A stretch of DNA of 64,000 nucleotides from G965267605 sp965267605 (lineage in GTDB: Bacteria; Bacteroidota; Bacteroidia; Flavobacteriales_E; Vicingaceae): contig OZ254088.1 of assembly GCA_965267605.1 (NCBI GenBank), positions 868,001 to 932,000 of the forward strand. Reading direction: 5' to 3'. Positions 31,940 through 41,494 of this stretch are shown here, piece after piece. The translations under genes and the position numbers were made by a program. How positions within the stretch are numbered: the stretch's first letter is position 1; each line of letters opens with the position of its first letter. The notes below the pieces were generated by a model. That model was not told the origin of the DNA. It saw only the letters and a list, made by a program, of their open reading frames with translations, and made no database searches.

Positions 31940-33039
31940 AGTACTTCTTGGTAGCAGGTGAAGCCTCGGGTGATCTTCATGGGAGTAATCTCATGAAGCA
32001 ATTGCTGGTTGAGGACAGCGAGGCTGAATTCAGCTATTGGGGAGGTGATAAGATGGCAGCCGTGTCTGGGGAACCCTTAAAGCATATCAAGGAGTTGGCA
32101 TTTATGGGCTTTGCCGAGGTGGTAGCTAATCTCCGGACCATTTTGGGCAACATAGAACGCTGTAAGCAACAAATCGAGGAAGCTGATCCAGATGTTATCA
32201 TACTCATAGATTATCCGGGATTCAACCTTAAGATTGCTGAATTCGCGCATGAGAAGGGTATTCGCGTGGTGTACTACATCAGTCCGCAGGTGTGGGCCTG
32301 GAAGAAGAACAGGGTGCATAAGATCAAGAAGTTCGTTGATCAGATGCTCGTAATTCTTCCCTTTGAACAGGAGTTCTACCGGGATTTTGACATGGATGTC
32401 GATTATGTAGGCCATCCGTTATTGGATGCGGTATCAAACCTTGAAGGACACGATACGTTTAGAGCTACACATGGGTTAAGCGATAAACCCATCATCGCGA
32501 TGTTACCAGGCAGCCGGGAACAGGAAGTATCCAGAATGCTTCCGGTAATGGTAGATGTGGCTGCACAATATCCAGGTTACCAGATTGTCCTGGGGGGTGC
32601 ACCATCGCTGGAAAAGTCTTCCTATGAGGTTGCTGTGAGTGCAGGCATTCCTGTGATCTATGGAGAAACCTATCAGCTGTTGGCCAACAGTTATGCAGCA
32701 ATGGTGACTTCAGGTACAGCTACGTTGGAAACAGCTTTGTTCGGAGTTCCTCAGGTGGTTTGTTACAAGGGTGGATTCATTTCCTACAACATCGCTAAAA
32801 GGGTAGTAGACATTGAGTACATATCGCTGGTTAACCTTATCATGGAGCGGGAGGTGGTTACCGAGCTGATCCAGTCAGACATGAATTCACGCAGGTTGAA
32901 GGAGGAGCTGGATAAGGTCCTGTCTGAACCGGGAAGGAATGAAATGACAGCAACTTATCAACAGCTGAAACTTAAGCTGGGCGGGGAAGGCGCGTCTTCA
33001 CGTGCTGCCAAATGCATAGTTGGGGCAATCAAACGTTAG
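31936..33039 (+). CDS. lpxB: Lipid-A-disaccharide synthase LpxB
   Basis: 367 residues, a GT19 glycosyltransferase. Motifs: YFLVAGEASGDLHGSNLM, LAFMGFAEVV, VIILIDYPGFNLKIAEFA, VYYISPQVWAWKKNRVHKIK, ILPFEQEFY, VGHPLLD, MLPGSREQEVSRMLPVM and TSGTATLETALFGVPQVV. It joins UDP-2,3-diacylglucosamine and lipid X to form the lipid A disaccharide at the inner membrane, implying a lipid-A outer membrane. The start is a GTG that overlaps the upstream stop (GTGA); the conserved KYFLVAGEASGD begins right there. Confidence 0.95.
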   Translation: MKYFLVAGEASGDLHGSNLMKQLLVEDSEAEFSYWGGDKMAAVSGEPLKHIKELAFMGFAEVVANLRTILGNIERCKQQIEEADPDVIILIDYPGFNLKIAEFAHEKGIRVVYYISPQVWAWKKNRVHKIKKFVDQMLVILPFEQEFYRDFDMDVDYVGHPLLDAVSNLEGHDTFRATHGLSDKPIIAMLPGSREQEVSRMLPVMVDVAAQYPGYQIVLGGAPSLEKSSYEVAVSAGIPVIYGETYQLLANSYAAMVTSGTATLETALFGVPQVVCYKGGFISYNIAKRVVDIEYISLVNLIMEREVVTELIQSDMNSRRLKEELDKVLSEPGRNEMTATYQQLKLKLGGEGASSRAAKCIVGAIKR

Positions 33040-33048
33040 TCCTTTCAT

Positions 33049-33056
33049 TAATTTTG
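33049..33056 (+). promoter_or_regulatory. Candidate -7 box TAATTTTG for the SpoIID-like gene
   Basis: TAATTTTG fits TAnnTTTG and ends five bases before the ATG at 33062. The nearest upstream TTG (33020-33022) is 26 bases away, longer than usual, so a weak internal promoter at best. Confidence 0.35.
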
Positions 33057-33061
33057 AGTCC

Positions 33062-34210
33062 ATGCGCTGGGGAATCGCATTGGTACTTATCGTCATTTTT
33101 TCGGTTACAGTTCGTGCCGAACATCTCAACATCGGCATATACCACAAACGGAAGATCAAGGTATTCGAATTTCAACCTACCTCGGGTAGTTACATCGTAT
33201 TTACGAATGAGGGAAAACTGGAGGAAATAGGGCCGAAAAACATCCTTAAGATCAGTGTGCAGAAGGATAGGTTTTCGGTAACCAAAGACGGTGAAAGTTT
33301 AGGCGTTTTTAGGAAGTTGAACCTCATTGCAAAGAAGTCTGGCAATGGTTTTAAGGTAGATTGCAGCTCTCCATCATATAAATCACGTTATTATGTTGAT
33401 AATCTGTTTATTAAGGTTAATCCGTATTACGATTACTTGCAACTGATCAACAACATTGAGATCAACAATTATGTGGCTGGAGTGGTAGAGGCTGAGGTGG
33501 GTAGAAATCCTCCAGAGGAGTACTTCAAATTGCAGGCAATTATTTGTCGCACTTATGCGATAAAGAACAAGACACGACATAGCGCGGATGGCTATCAATT
33601 GTGTGATGGTGTTCATTGCCAGGCTTATCATGGCAGACCTAAATCAGATGCAATCCAGGATGCTGCCATGCGTACAAAAGGTACCGTAATTGTCGATAGT
33701 GATATTAACCTCATCACTGCTGCCTTTTTCTCCAATTGCGGAGGACAGACTGTGAATTCAGAAAAGGTTTGGGTAATGCCTGTGGATTATTTGCAATCCG
33801 TGCACGATACCTTCTGCCTTGCGGAGAACAATTCGTTGTGGCAGAAAACTATTCCTAAATCCCAATGGAAGGCTTACATGGTTAAGCATGGTGGCACAGG
33901 GATGTCGGATTCATGTTTCTACCATTACGATCAATCCAGCAGGAAACAGCACTTCGATAATTGTGGATTGCGAATTCCTCTAAAGCAGATAAGACTTGAT
34001 TTTAGATTGAAATCGGCCTACTTCTCTGTAACACCAAGCGGTTCCAGCGTGATTCTGAAGGGCAGGGGGTTTGGACATGGTGTGGGATTGTGCCAGGAAG
34101 GTGCTATGCGCATGGCACGTCTCGGGTTAGATTATCCGAAGATCCTGCACCATTATTATAGGAACGTTCATCTGGTGGATATCAACAACCTTGATTTCTT
34201 CAAGCAGTAG
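33062..34210 (+). CDS. SpoIID/LytB-type exported protein
   Basis: 382 residues from the ATG at 33062, giving signal peptide MRWGIALVLIVIFSVTVRAE. SpoIID features: NNYVAGVVEAEVGRNPPEEY with the catalytic Glu, KLQAIICRTYAIKN, QLCDGVHCQAYHGR and GRGFGHGVGLCQEGAMRMA. SpoIID is a lytic transglycosylase acting on denuded glycan strands; members in Gram-negatives are thought to act in septal or general wall turnover. A reading from 33020 would add 14 residues before the signal and overlap lpxB. Its stop abuts the stop of the convergent gene at 34211. Confidence 0.88.
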   Translation: MRWGIALVLIVIFSVTVRAEHLNIGIYHKRKIKVFEFQPTSGSYIVFTNEGKLEEIGPKNILKISVQKDRFSVTKDGESLGVFRKLNLIAKKSGNGFKVDCSSPSYKSRYYVDNLFIKVNPYYDYLQLINNIEINNYVAGVVEAEVGRNPPEEYFKLQAIICRTYAIKNKTRHSADGYQLCDGVHCQAYHGRPKSDAIQDAAMRTKGTVIVDSDINLITAAFFSNCGGQTVNSEKVWVMPVDYLQSVHDTFCLAENNSLWQKTIPKSQWKAYMVKHGGTGMSDSCFYHYDQSSRKQHFDNCGLRIPLKQIRLDFRLKSAYFSVTPSGSSVILKGRGFGHGVGLCQEGAMRMARLGLDYPKILHHYYRNVHLVDINNLDFFKQ

Positions 34211-36592
34211 TTACTTCCCGGAAATTATGGTCAGTGCGCTAGTGTAAGCAACACCCGTATCCAGAATCGTTAGGACATAGTAGTAGGTGCCGTCAGCCTG
34301 GTCTTTTGGTACCCAATCATTCTGATAATTGTCTTTCTCGTACACAAGCAATCCCCATCTATTGTATACCTCGAGCCGGTTAGGGCCCAGGAATTCAAGG
34401 TATTTGAAATGAAGTGTTTCATTCTGCGGATCTCCGTTGGGAGTCACAACGTTGGGTAACTCAAGTTGAGCAGGCACGACTTCCACATCAACACATAAGG
34501 TGTCGAAACAACCTTCAGAAGTTGTTACTGCGAAGCATACCGTATATGTACCTGGCTCAGCGTAAGTGTGCGTTGGGTTCTGGTTGCCGCTGATGCTGCC
34601 ATCACCGAAATCCCAGAACCAATTGGTTGACGGTCCACCAAAGATGGTTGAGCCATCAGTAAAGGTTACCTGCTTTGTGGCCACAATAGGTGTGGGATCA
34701 TAAGTGAAAGCCGGTTGCGGAATAGGTATCGTACTTACAGCCACCGTGATCGTGTCTCCTAAACATGTGCCATTAGCGGCTGTAACTGCATATGGCGTGG
34801 TTACAGGTGCGTTTCCATGATTAGTGAGTGTATCTGCAATGATGGTTCCGGTTCCCGATTTTCCGTTGCCCCACCAGTTGATACCGGCACCAGGGACACA
34901 AGGGGTAAGTGTGGTTGAGAACCATGCGCCAGAGCAGATCACCATCGTATCTGGGAGTGCCGTTACTTCAGGCACAGCGTTTACTGCCAGCGATTTCGGA
35001 TTAATTCCGGCTGCATTATTGCCACAGGCATCCGTGATCAATGGTGGTGGTACTGAAAGTGTTGTTATTGTATCGCACGTCCACGGACAGTTGGGCACGG
35101 TGAGTGTGATGGTCTGGATGGTTGTGGCCTCGCTACACCCGGATGGTGCTATGTTGGTTACAATGCTGTTAGACATCCACGGGTGCGAGATGGTATATGG
35201 AGGCACTCCGTACTTTCCGTAGAACGTTCCAGTTAGTGTACACTCATCAGAACAAATGGCAGTTTTATTGATGTTCCATCCCGGTCCAAAAGGTTCAACT
35301 GTGCGCCCTTCAATGTATGCCCTGAAAGGATACCCTCCAAAAGGATTGTGGTAAATGAGTGCAGTGTTACAGCCAACTCCGCCAACCGTTCTTCCAACGT
35401 GCATGGATAGCCAGAATGAATCTGCATTGCACGATTGAGGAATGCAGCAGGTGAGCGGACTCCTTATGTTCTCGTTGGTCAGGAACGCAGTTCCTGCCAC
35501 TGCGCCAGATGCCCCACTGGTGGTATAGTTTCCTGATTGTCCACACTTTGTCCTGAAATACATTAGTCCATCATTCATAACCGCAGTGGAGAACGGGTTG
35601 GCGTAGAAACTTCCACTAACCACCAAAGCCGTTACACTAACCTGTGCAGGTACCTGAATCAGAATACTGTCTGATCCGGTGTTAGGGCTTAAGCACGATG
35701 GAATGTTTGGACCTGTGTACTGCGTTGTTGGACCAGTAACCAATGGATCAATGGTAATAGGGTAGGCCCGTTTACCATCCTGTAACCATGTCTTGGAGAT
35801 TGTCATTCGAACAACCGTAGTTTCGTCTCTGCTTTCTACAACGTAAGAGCCCACGGTTTGTGCACCAGTTGCATCGTAGCAGACAAGACCACCCACGGTG
35901 CCAAGTTCCATGCCATTCTCATCCTCAATTACAAGCTGACCTTTCCAACCGCTTGTGCCTCTTTCTCCCAACCGTACATCGTGTTTAACATTGGCGCCCT
36001 TGGGGAGGTCAACGTGTTCCTCAATCGTTAGGTCTCCATTTAGCTGAAGCGGTTTATTCAGTACGTAGTTGTACTTGACCGCAGAGTGTTTAAACTCAAA
36101 TGTCTTCTCCACGCCTGAAATATTGGTTTTGCACCGAGCAGAATTGCCTTCACTCTTTGGCGTAGATGGAATTAAGGTTTGCCCATTAAAGCGAGTCGAT
36201 CGAGAAAAGGTAAACGCGGGACTTTGTTCTTTGTAGATTCGAATGCCCCCTAGCCACAAAACTTCCACTGGGGTAGGTTGATTACCAGCGAATAGTCCAT
36301 CCAAGGATGTTGTAGGGGTAATATTTACGGGTACCAGCTTGCCATCAGTATTGTAATAGTTAACGGCCAGACTACTGTGTTCAACTATCACTCTACCATC
36401 ACCAGTTTTGTACGTGCTCGAATGGATAGTTCGTTCAGAAACAACCTCAGTCCAGTTTGCTCTATCCTCTTTAAAAGGTTCAGCTTGCTTAGTGGTATTG
36501 GGGCCACTTACGGGCGCGATCTGTTGCCCATGCAAAGAAACACCTGCCAATGCAAGTGCACATAGAATAACGCTTCTTCTTAGGTTGACCAT
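34211..36592 (-). CDS. T9SS type B CTD protein with PKD domain (gliding-motility-type C-terminus)
   Basis: 793 residues. Signal peptide MVNLRRSVILCALALAGVSLHGQ. The N-terminal third is beta-rich (TYKTGDGRVIVEHSSLAVNY, LTIEEHVDLPKGANVKHDVR, AYPITIDPLVTGP), resembling the DUF7948-type entry region of large exported proteins. A repeat-like middle with many Cys (CIPQSCNADSFW, CPWTCDTIT) follows, then a PKD domain near 645-725 (WFWDFGDGSISGNQNPTHTY) and a type B sorting domain (PNVVTPNGDPQNETL, VYNRWGLLVYEKDNY, ADGTYYYVLT). Such proteins are exported to the cell surface by the T9SS. No porP/sprF gene is next to it. Confidence 0.85.
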   Translation of the reverse strand: MVNLRRSVILCALALAGVSLHGQQIAPVSGPNTTKQAEPFKEDRANWTEVVSERTIHSSTYKTGDGRVIVEHSSLAVNYYNTDGKLVPVNITPTTSLDGLFAGNQPTPVEVLWLGGIRIYKEQSPAFTFSRSTRFNGQTLIPSTPKSEGNSARCKTNISGVEKTFEFKHSAVKYNYVLNKPLQLNGDLTIEEHVDLPKGANVKHDVRLGERGTSGWKGQLVIEDENGMELGTVGGLVCYDATGAQTVGSYVVESRDETTVVRMTISKTWLQDGKRAYPITIDPLVTGPTTQYTGPNIPSCLSPNTGSDSILIQVPAQVSVTALVVSGSFYANPFSTAVMNDGLMYFRTKCGQSGNYTTSGASGAVAGTAFLTNENIRSPLTCCIPQSCNADSFWLSMHVGRTVGGVGCNTALIYHNPFGGYPFRAYIEGRTVEPFGPGWNINKTAICSDECTLTGTFYGKYGVPPYTISHPWMSNSIVTNIAPSGCSEATTIQTITLTVPNCPWTCDTITTLSVPPPLITDACGNNAAGINPKSLAVNAVPEVTALPDTMVICSGAWFSTTLTPCVPGAGINWWGNGKSGTGTIIADTLTNHGNAPVTTPYAVTAANGTCLGDTITVAVSTIPIPQPAFTYDPTPIVATKQVTFTDGSTIFGGPSTNWFWDFGDGSISGNQNPTHTYAEPGTYTVCFAVTTSEGCFDTLCVDVEVVPAQLELPNVVTPNGDPQNETLHFKYLEFLGPNRLEVYNRWGLLVYEKDNYQNDWVPKDQADGTYYYVLTILDTGVAYTSALTIISGK

Positions 36593-36697
36593 AAAGGAGA
36601 GAATTAGAGGTCTTTCTCTAAGTTACGAAAATGTGCGGTTTTCAGCCTGTAAAAACTGGTGACTTCTGTCATTTATACCTAGAGCGCCAGAGCAGCT

Positions 36698-36713
36698 ATT
36701 GTTGCGCAACAAT
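36698..36713. promoter_or_regulatory. 16-bp perfect palindrome before comEC
   Basis: ATTGTTGCGCAACAAT is fully self-complementary and ends six bases before the ATG at 36720. It may be an operator for a dimeric regulator or a small hairpin over the ribosome-binding region. Confidence 0.45.
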
Positions 36714-36719
36714 TAGCGT

Positions 36720-38801
36720 ATGCAACGTGCTATTTTCTGGGGAAACGTGCCGCTGGTCAGATTGGTTATTCCGTTGGCGATTGGCGTGATTCTGGGTATT
36801 GAGATGCCATGGCGACTCGGTGGGATTTTTGGCATTGTTGGAGTGCTTGCAGGTGTGGTAATGTTGCTAGTGTTTGCCAGAAAGTGGAAGACGAGACTAT
36901 CTGGATTGATCATTAGCGTTGTAATGCTGCAACTTGGATACGGGGCTGCTGTGTCGTCCAATCACTTTCTTAACAAACAACACCTGGTTTGGCATCGGTC
37001 GGAAAGCAAACCAGCTTTACTATTAACAGTAGATGAGCCGCTGGTCAGAAAGCAGCGTTCCTATAAAACCGTTGGCACATTGCAGTATATATTAGAGGAA
37101 GGGGAGTTATCTGAAGTTCGGGGACGCATACTGTTGTATCTCGATACGTTAACTGCTCTTGGAATTCAGCCTGGTGATCAACTTGTGGCAGTTGGCTGGA
37201 TACAGGCCACTAAGCCTCCTCAGAACCCCAATGAATTTGATTACCAGCGGTACTTGAGATTTCATCAGATAGCCCATCAGATGTACCTGCCTACTGGTCA
37301 ATTCAAGGTCCTTCATAAAGATGCTGATGATCTGGTGCACCACGCCATGCGCCTTCAGCATACGCTATCCCAGCGCTTTCGTTCATTAGGGATTACCGGA
37401 GACAATCTGGATGTACTTACAGCTCTCGTTCTAGGTGCCCGGCAATCACTGGACCCTGAGGTGAAACAAGATTTTAGTAGCGCTGGCGCAATGCATGTTC
37501 TGGCGGTGAGTGGTTTACACGTGGGTTTATTGTTCTTGATGGTGCAGTTTCTGACCAAGATGCTTGGGGAATCAAAGAGCGCAAGGTGGTTGAGGTTTAT
37601 GATCATCCTGCTCACACTATGGGCCTACGCTTTCATCACTGGATTATCACCATCGGTGCTTAGGGCATCTACAATGTTCTCGATCCTTGCTTTGAGCGCC
37701 ACAATTAACCGCAGGGCGAATGTATACAACTCACTTGCAGGGTCCGCATTGATTCTGCTCGTGGTGAATCCATACATCATTATGGAGGTAGGATTCCAGT
37801 TGAGCTATTGTGCGGTAATTGCCATTGTAACCCTTTACGACAGGGTATACCAAATGATTGAATGCAAGTATTGGATTTTGGATAAAGTCTGGTCGTTGAC
37901 CGTTTTGTCATTTACTGCGCAATTGGGAACATTTCCTATCGCCCTTCTGTATTTCCATCAGTTCCCTAATCTCTTCCTTGCCTCCAATCTGGCAGTGATT
38001 CCACTTGCTTCAATTATACTGATTAGCGGATTGTCTGCATTGGCGCTTTCGTTTGTGGAGAGCATCCAGGGTATGCTGGATTGGCTGCTGAACGCACTGC
38101 TTGATGCTCTGAATGGATTTGTAGCCTGGGTAGATGCGATCCCATATGCACTGGTTACATATATAAGGTTTACCACAATTGAGGCCATAGCATTATCGCT
38201 AGCCATGGTGCTGTTGGCCATATGGCTGCTGTTGTCCAAACATCGGGCGCTTGTGTACTCTTTGATCATCATCGCTGTTCTTTCCTGTTATAGTTTTTGG
38301 CTAGAGATCCGGCATCACGATCAGCGTGAGATAGTCTTCTATAGGAGTAGAAAGGGTGCAATGTTCGAGGTTGTTGAGGGGCGATCCCATTTGACTTTTA
38401 TGGATACTTCGATTATTGATCAACGCAAGAACTGGTTGTTTTTAATGCAAAACAACTGGATAGCTCACGGACTAAAAGAGTCTGAAGTGATACCTTACCA
38501 TCATATACACGGTCAGGTTAGTTCGGGTGCCCTTCACTTTAAAAATGGGGTGGCCATGTTAGGGAACAAGCGTTTCTTATTTCTGCATCCTGCGCATCCA
38601 ATGGTTGTGGAATCCCAGCGGTTCGATGTGGTTGTTTTGAGTGGCTACAAATGGCTGCCCAGAGAGTATGCTGGTGTGATTGCGAAATCGCCTCTGGTAG
38701 TGATAGATGCTACTAATCATTTCTACGGCAAATTGGAATCCCAGAATGGTCAGAAAATAGTCGATCTGAGGTCTGACGCGGGATTCAACATGATGTACTG
38801 A
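36720..38801 (+). CDS. comEC: ComEC/Rec2-family DNA uptake channel
   Basis: 693 residues. Several N-terminal membrane segments flank a DUF4131-like soluble domain (about 85-205; VRGRILLYLDTLTALGIQPG, WIQATKPPQNPNEFDYQRYL), then the Competence domain with about ten segments and the signature AMHVLAVSGLHVGLLF plus TGLSPSVLRASTMFSILALS. The C-terminal 170 residues occupy the place of the metallo-beta-lactamase domain but show no HxHxDH motif, so nuclease activity is probably lost; this short form is common in Bacteroidota. It carries single-stranded DNA across the inner membrane in transformation. Divergent from 34211-36592. Confidence 0.9.
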   Translation: MQRAIFWGNVPLVRLVIPLAIGVILGIEMPWRLGGIFGIVGVLAGVVMLLVFARKWKTRLSGLIISVVMLQLGYGAAVSSNHFLNKQHLVWHRSESKPALLLTVDEPLVRKQRSYKTVGTLQYILEEGELSEVRGRILLYLDTLTALGIQPGDQLVAVGWIQATKPPQNPNEFDYQRYLRFHQIAHQMYLPTGQFKVLHKDADDLVHHAMRLQHTLSQRFRSLGITGDNLDVLTALVLGARQSLDPEVKQDFSSAGAMHVLAVSGLHVGLLFLMVQFLTKMLGESKSARWLRFMIILLTLWAYAFITGLSPSVLRASTMFSILALSATINRRANVYNSLAGSALILLVVNPYIIMEVGFQLSYCAVIAIVTLYDRVYQMIECKYWILDKVWSLTVLSFTAQLGTFPIALLYFHQFPNLFLASNLAVIPLASIILISGLSALALSFVESIQGMLDWLLNALLDALNGFVAWVDAIPYALVTYIRFTTIEAIALSLAMVLLAIWLLLSKHRALVYSLIIIAVLSCYSFWLEIRHHDQREIVFYRSRKGAMFEVVEGRSHLTFMDTSIIDQRKNWLFLMQNNWIAHGLKESEVIPYHHIHGQVSSGALHFKNGVAMLGNKRFLFLHPAHPMVVESQRFDVVVLSGYKWLPREYAGVIAKSPLVVIDATNHFYGKLESQNGQKIVDLRSDAGFNMMY

Positions 38802-38853
38802 TAACAAGGCTTTTAGCAGCATTAAGTTTGGTCTCTTGCGCGACCTGCAGCTA

Positions 38854-38884
38854 TTGATAATTCTCAGTTTTTTGGGTAACTTTC
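38854..38884 (+). promoter_or_regulatory. Candidate promoter of the subtilisin gene
   Basis: TTG (38854-38856), 20-base spacer and TAACTTTC (38877-38884, seven of eight against TAnnTTTG). A second box TAAGTTTG at 38823-38830 fits exactly but lacks a -33 TTG. The leader would be about 34 bases. Confidence 0.35.
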
Positions 38885-38923
38885 AGGGTTGCACAATTCT
38901 ACTGAAAATTAAAAACCGTTATT

Positions 38924-41443
38924 ATGCCAAACTTTTACAATTTCTCTAAGAGAATATTTCTTTTAGCTGTGGCGCTTACCAGCCTTTCGGCACAGTCTCA
39001 AACTGTTTACGAAAATTCACAAGATGGTAAGCTGTGGATTAGATTAACTGAGAAATTTAATAACCCCAAAGTTTCTGACCAGGAATGGAGAGAATTGGAG
39101 ATCGCTAGATTGACTTTCCTTCCTCAATTTGTTAGCAAGTATGGAGTTACCGGACTTTCGAAACCTTTCCATGTACTTAAAGACTCGAAGGTTCTTCAAA
39201 GAACTTATCAGATTGACTTTTCCAATTATGGATTGGTAGATCAGTTCATAGCTGAATTGGAATCTACAGGTAATCTTGATTTCGCTGAGCGTGTTCCACT
39301 TGATGAGTTGGATTATACGCCAAACGATTACGTGTTCACTGCTAACTGGCACCTGGGTAACATCAATGCTCAGAATGCATGGAACTATTCTACTGGAAGT
39401 TCCAATATCAAAATCGCGATTACAGATAACGCGATTCAAAGAACACACACGGATCTTTCTGCTGATATCTGGGTTAATCCAGCCGAGAACAGCGGTTCGA
39501 ATGGTGTTGATGATGACGGTAATGGTTATGTAGATGACATCTGGGGATATGATGTTGCTGATAACGATAACAACGTAAACCCTGCTACTACTGCATGGGA
39601 TCACGGCACGCACGTTGCAGGTTTGGCAGCTGCTACAACGGATAACAACACAGGTGTTGCAGCAATCGGATTCGATTGCTCCATTATTCCGGTGAAGATC
39701 ACACAGAACTCTGCACCTTCAAGTTCGGTTACCCATGGTTACCAGGGAATCACTTATGCGATTGCTGCTGGTGCTGATGTAATCAACGCTTCATGGGGTG
39801 GAGGTTCCTTCTCTGCTACGTCACAAGCAATTATTGATAATGCTTACAATGCAGGAATCGTTGTGGTTGCAGCCGCTGGTAACAATTCAGATTGTGCACT
39901 TCACTATCCTGCTGCTTACAACCACGTAATTGGTGTGGTTAACAGTAACAGTGTTGATGGTAAAGTGAATAGTTCTACCTACGGTGACTGGAACGATGTA
40001 TCTGCACCAGGTAACAGTGTAAGAAGTACGGAGCCTACCAACACTTATGGAAACAAAACGGGTACATCAATGGCCTCTCCGGTAACGGCAGGACTTGCGG
40101 GTTTGATGCTGTCATTGAATCCAAACCTTACACCAGATGACATTGAGCATTGTATGGAAACTACCTGTGATCCTACTACAGGTTCTTTTGCTCCATGGAT
40201 GGGCGCTGGTAGAATTGATGCGAACGCGGCTATGCAGTGTGTGAATGCAACAGTAGGCCAAACGCCAACTGTAGATTTTGATGCTGACATGACCAACCCA
40301 TGTGATGGATGGGTGCAGTTTTACGACAAGTCATTTAACGGTGTGACTGGATGGTCGTGGAACTTTGGTGATGGTAGTCCTGCATCAACGCAGCAGAACC
40401 CTATTCATGCATATGCCAATCCGGGTAACTATACGGTTACGCTTACTGCTACGAATTCAAATGGTAATGCAGTTGGAACGAAGACTAACTATATCAATGT
40501 AACGTTCTCTACGCCTCCAACACCATTACACGATACAGTGTGTAAGCCAGCGAAAGCTAACCTAGGTGGAAACGGCTCAGGCGATATCAACTGGTATGGA
40601 ACGTTGAATGATGTAAACCCGTTCTGGACATCTCCAACCTATCAGACGGCTACGCTTACATCCAATAGAACTTATTACATCAGCGATGAGGTTTCAAGGT
40701 CTTCAACGGTAGCTGTAGGTAAGACCAACAACTCCGGTGGAGGTGGTTACTTCACGAACAATGCATACCTGATCTTCAATGCACATAAGGATTTTGAACT
40801 GCAGCAAGTAACAGTATACGCTCAGTCTTCCGGTAATAGAACGATCGAGTTGAGAAACAATGTCGGTCAAACGATCGATAGTAAGGTTGTGAACATTCCA
40901 AGTGGTACCCAAACAATCAACTTGAACTTCAAGGTGCCAAGAGGAGATAACTACCAGATCGGAATCTGGACAGGGACAGTTAACCTTTACAGAAACAACG
41001 CAAGTACATCGTATCCTTACACGGATGCAGGTAACAGAGTAAGCATCATCCAGGGTAGTGCATCTAGTCTTTCGTTCTACTATTTCTTCTACAATTGGAG
41101 AATCTCTGACTTGCCATGTGAAAGTCCTCGTGTTGCAGTAAACGCAATTGTTCAGGATTGTGCAGGTATTGATGAGCACAATGCCAATGTCAATACGAAA
41201 GTATATCCGAACCCAGCTGTTGGACAGTTTAACATTGAGTTGAACATCAACGATGGAGATCAGCTCGAGATCGGACTGTATGATTTGAGCGGTAAGCTGG
41301 TGAAGAATCTGGAGTCAGGATTCTTTGCGACTGGTACGCACCGTATGACGTATGATGCTTCTACACTTCCACAAGGACTTTACAGTGTAAGAGTGTCGTC
41401 ATCGAAAGGTGCCGCCATAACGAGATTATCATTGATCAAGTAA
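38924..41443 (+). CDS. Subtilisin-family (S8) protease with T9SS sorting domain
   Basis: 839 residues. Signal peptide ending near LTSLSAQSQ, a propeptide (about 28-145), then an S8 domain with the triad D168 (KIAITDNAIQ), H227 (HGTHVAGLAAA) and S382 (GTSMASPVTAGLAGLML). The Asp is followed by NAI in place of the usual TGI/V. Then a PKD domain (about 445-525; GWSWNFGDGSPASTQQNPIH), an Ig-like piece (about 530-585; INWYGTLNDVNP), a ~150-residue module (about 600-745; AYLIFNAHKDFELQQVTVYA, RTIELRNNVG, YRNNASTSYPYT, YYFFYNWRI) and a type A sorting domain (VYPNPAVGQFNIEL to ITRLSLIK). Secreted endopeptidase. First gene of the 38924-51934 row. Confidence 0.93.
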   Translation: MPNFYNFSKRIFLLAVALTSLSAQSQTVYENSQDGKLWIRLTEKFNNPKVSDQEWRELEIARLTFLPQFVSKYGVTGLSKPFHVLKDSKVLQRTYQIDFSNYGLVDQFIAELESTGNLDFAERVPLDELDYTPNDYVFTANWHLGNINAQNAWNYSTGSSNIKIAITDNAIQRTHTDLSADIWVNPAENSGSNGVDDDGNGYVDDIWGYDVADNDNNVNPATTAWDHGTHVAGLAAATTDNNTGVAAIGFDCSIIPVKITQNSAPSSSVTHGYQGITYAIAAGADVINASWGGGSFSATSQAIIDNAYNAGIVVVAAAGNNSDCALHYPAAYNHVIGVVNSNSVDGKVNSSTYGDWNDVSAPGNSVRSTEPTNTYGNKTGTSMASPVTAGLAGLMLSLNPNLTPDDIEHCMETTCDPTTGSFAPWMGAGRIDANAAMQCVNATVGQTPTVDFDADMTNPCDGWVQFYDKSFNGVTGWSWNFGDGSPASTQQNPIHAYANPGNYTVTLTATNSNGNAVGTKTNYINVTFSTPPTPLHDTVCKPAKANLGGNGSGDINWYGTLNDVNPFWTSPTYQTATLTSNRTYYISDEVSRSSTVAVGKTNNSGGGGYFTNNAYLIFNAHKDFELQQVTVYAQSSGNRTIELRNNVGQTIDSKVVNIPSGTQTINLNFKVPRGDNYQIGIWTGTVNLYRNNASTSYPYTDAGNRVSIIQGSASSLSFYYFFYNWRISDLPCESPRVAVNAIVQDCAGIDEHNANVNTKVYPNPAVGQFNIELNINDGDQLEIGLYDLSGKLVKNLESGFFATGTHRMTYDASTLPQGLYSVRVSSSKGAAITRLSLIK

Positions 41444-41456
41444 TTCATTTTCTATA

Positions 41457-41477
41457 GCGGGCGCCAATGGCGCCCGC
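41457..41477 (+). terminator. Perfect hairpin between subtilisin and first M4 gene
   Basis: GCGGGCGCC and GGCGCCCGC arms (9 bp) with loop AAT, followed by TGTTTAAATCGC and the ATG 17 bases later. It could end the upstream transcript or act in the leader of the M4 gene; the T-tract is weak. The same arrangement recurs at 44422. Confidence 0.55.
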
Positions 41478-41494
41478 TGTTTAAATCGCCATAC

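Noticed and set aside
33020..33061. Earlier start for the SpoIID-like gene
   Set aside because: It would put 14 residues before the signal peptide and overlap lpxB by 20 bases.
37958..38272. 104-residue minus-strand frame inside comEC
   Set aside because: Antisense shadow of membrane-segment codons; no signal or family pattern.
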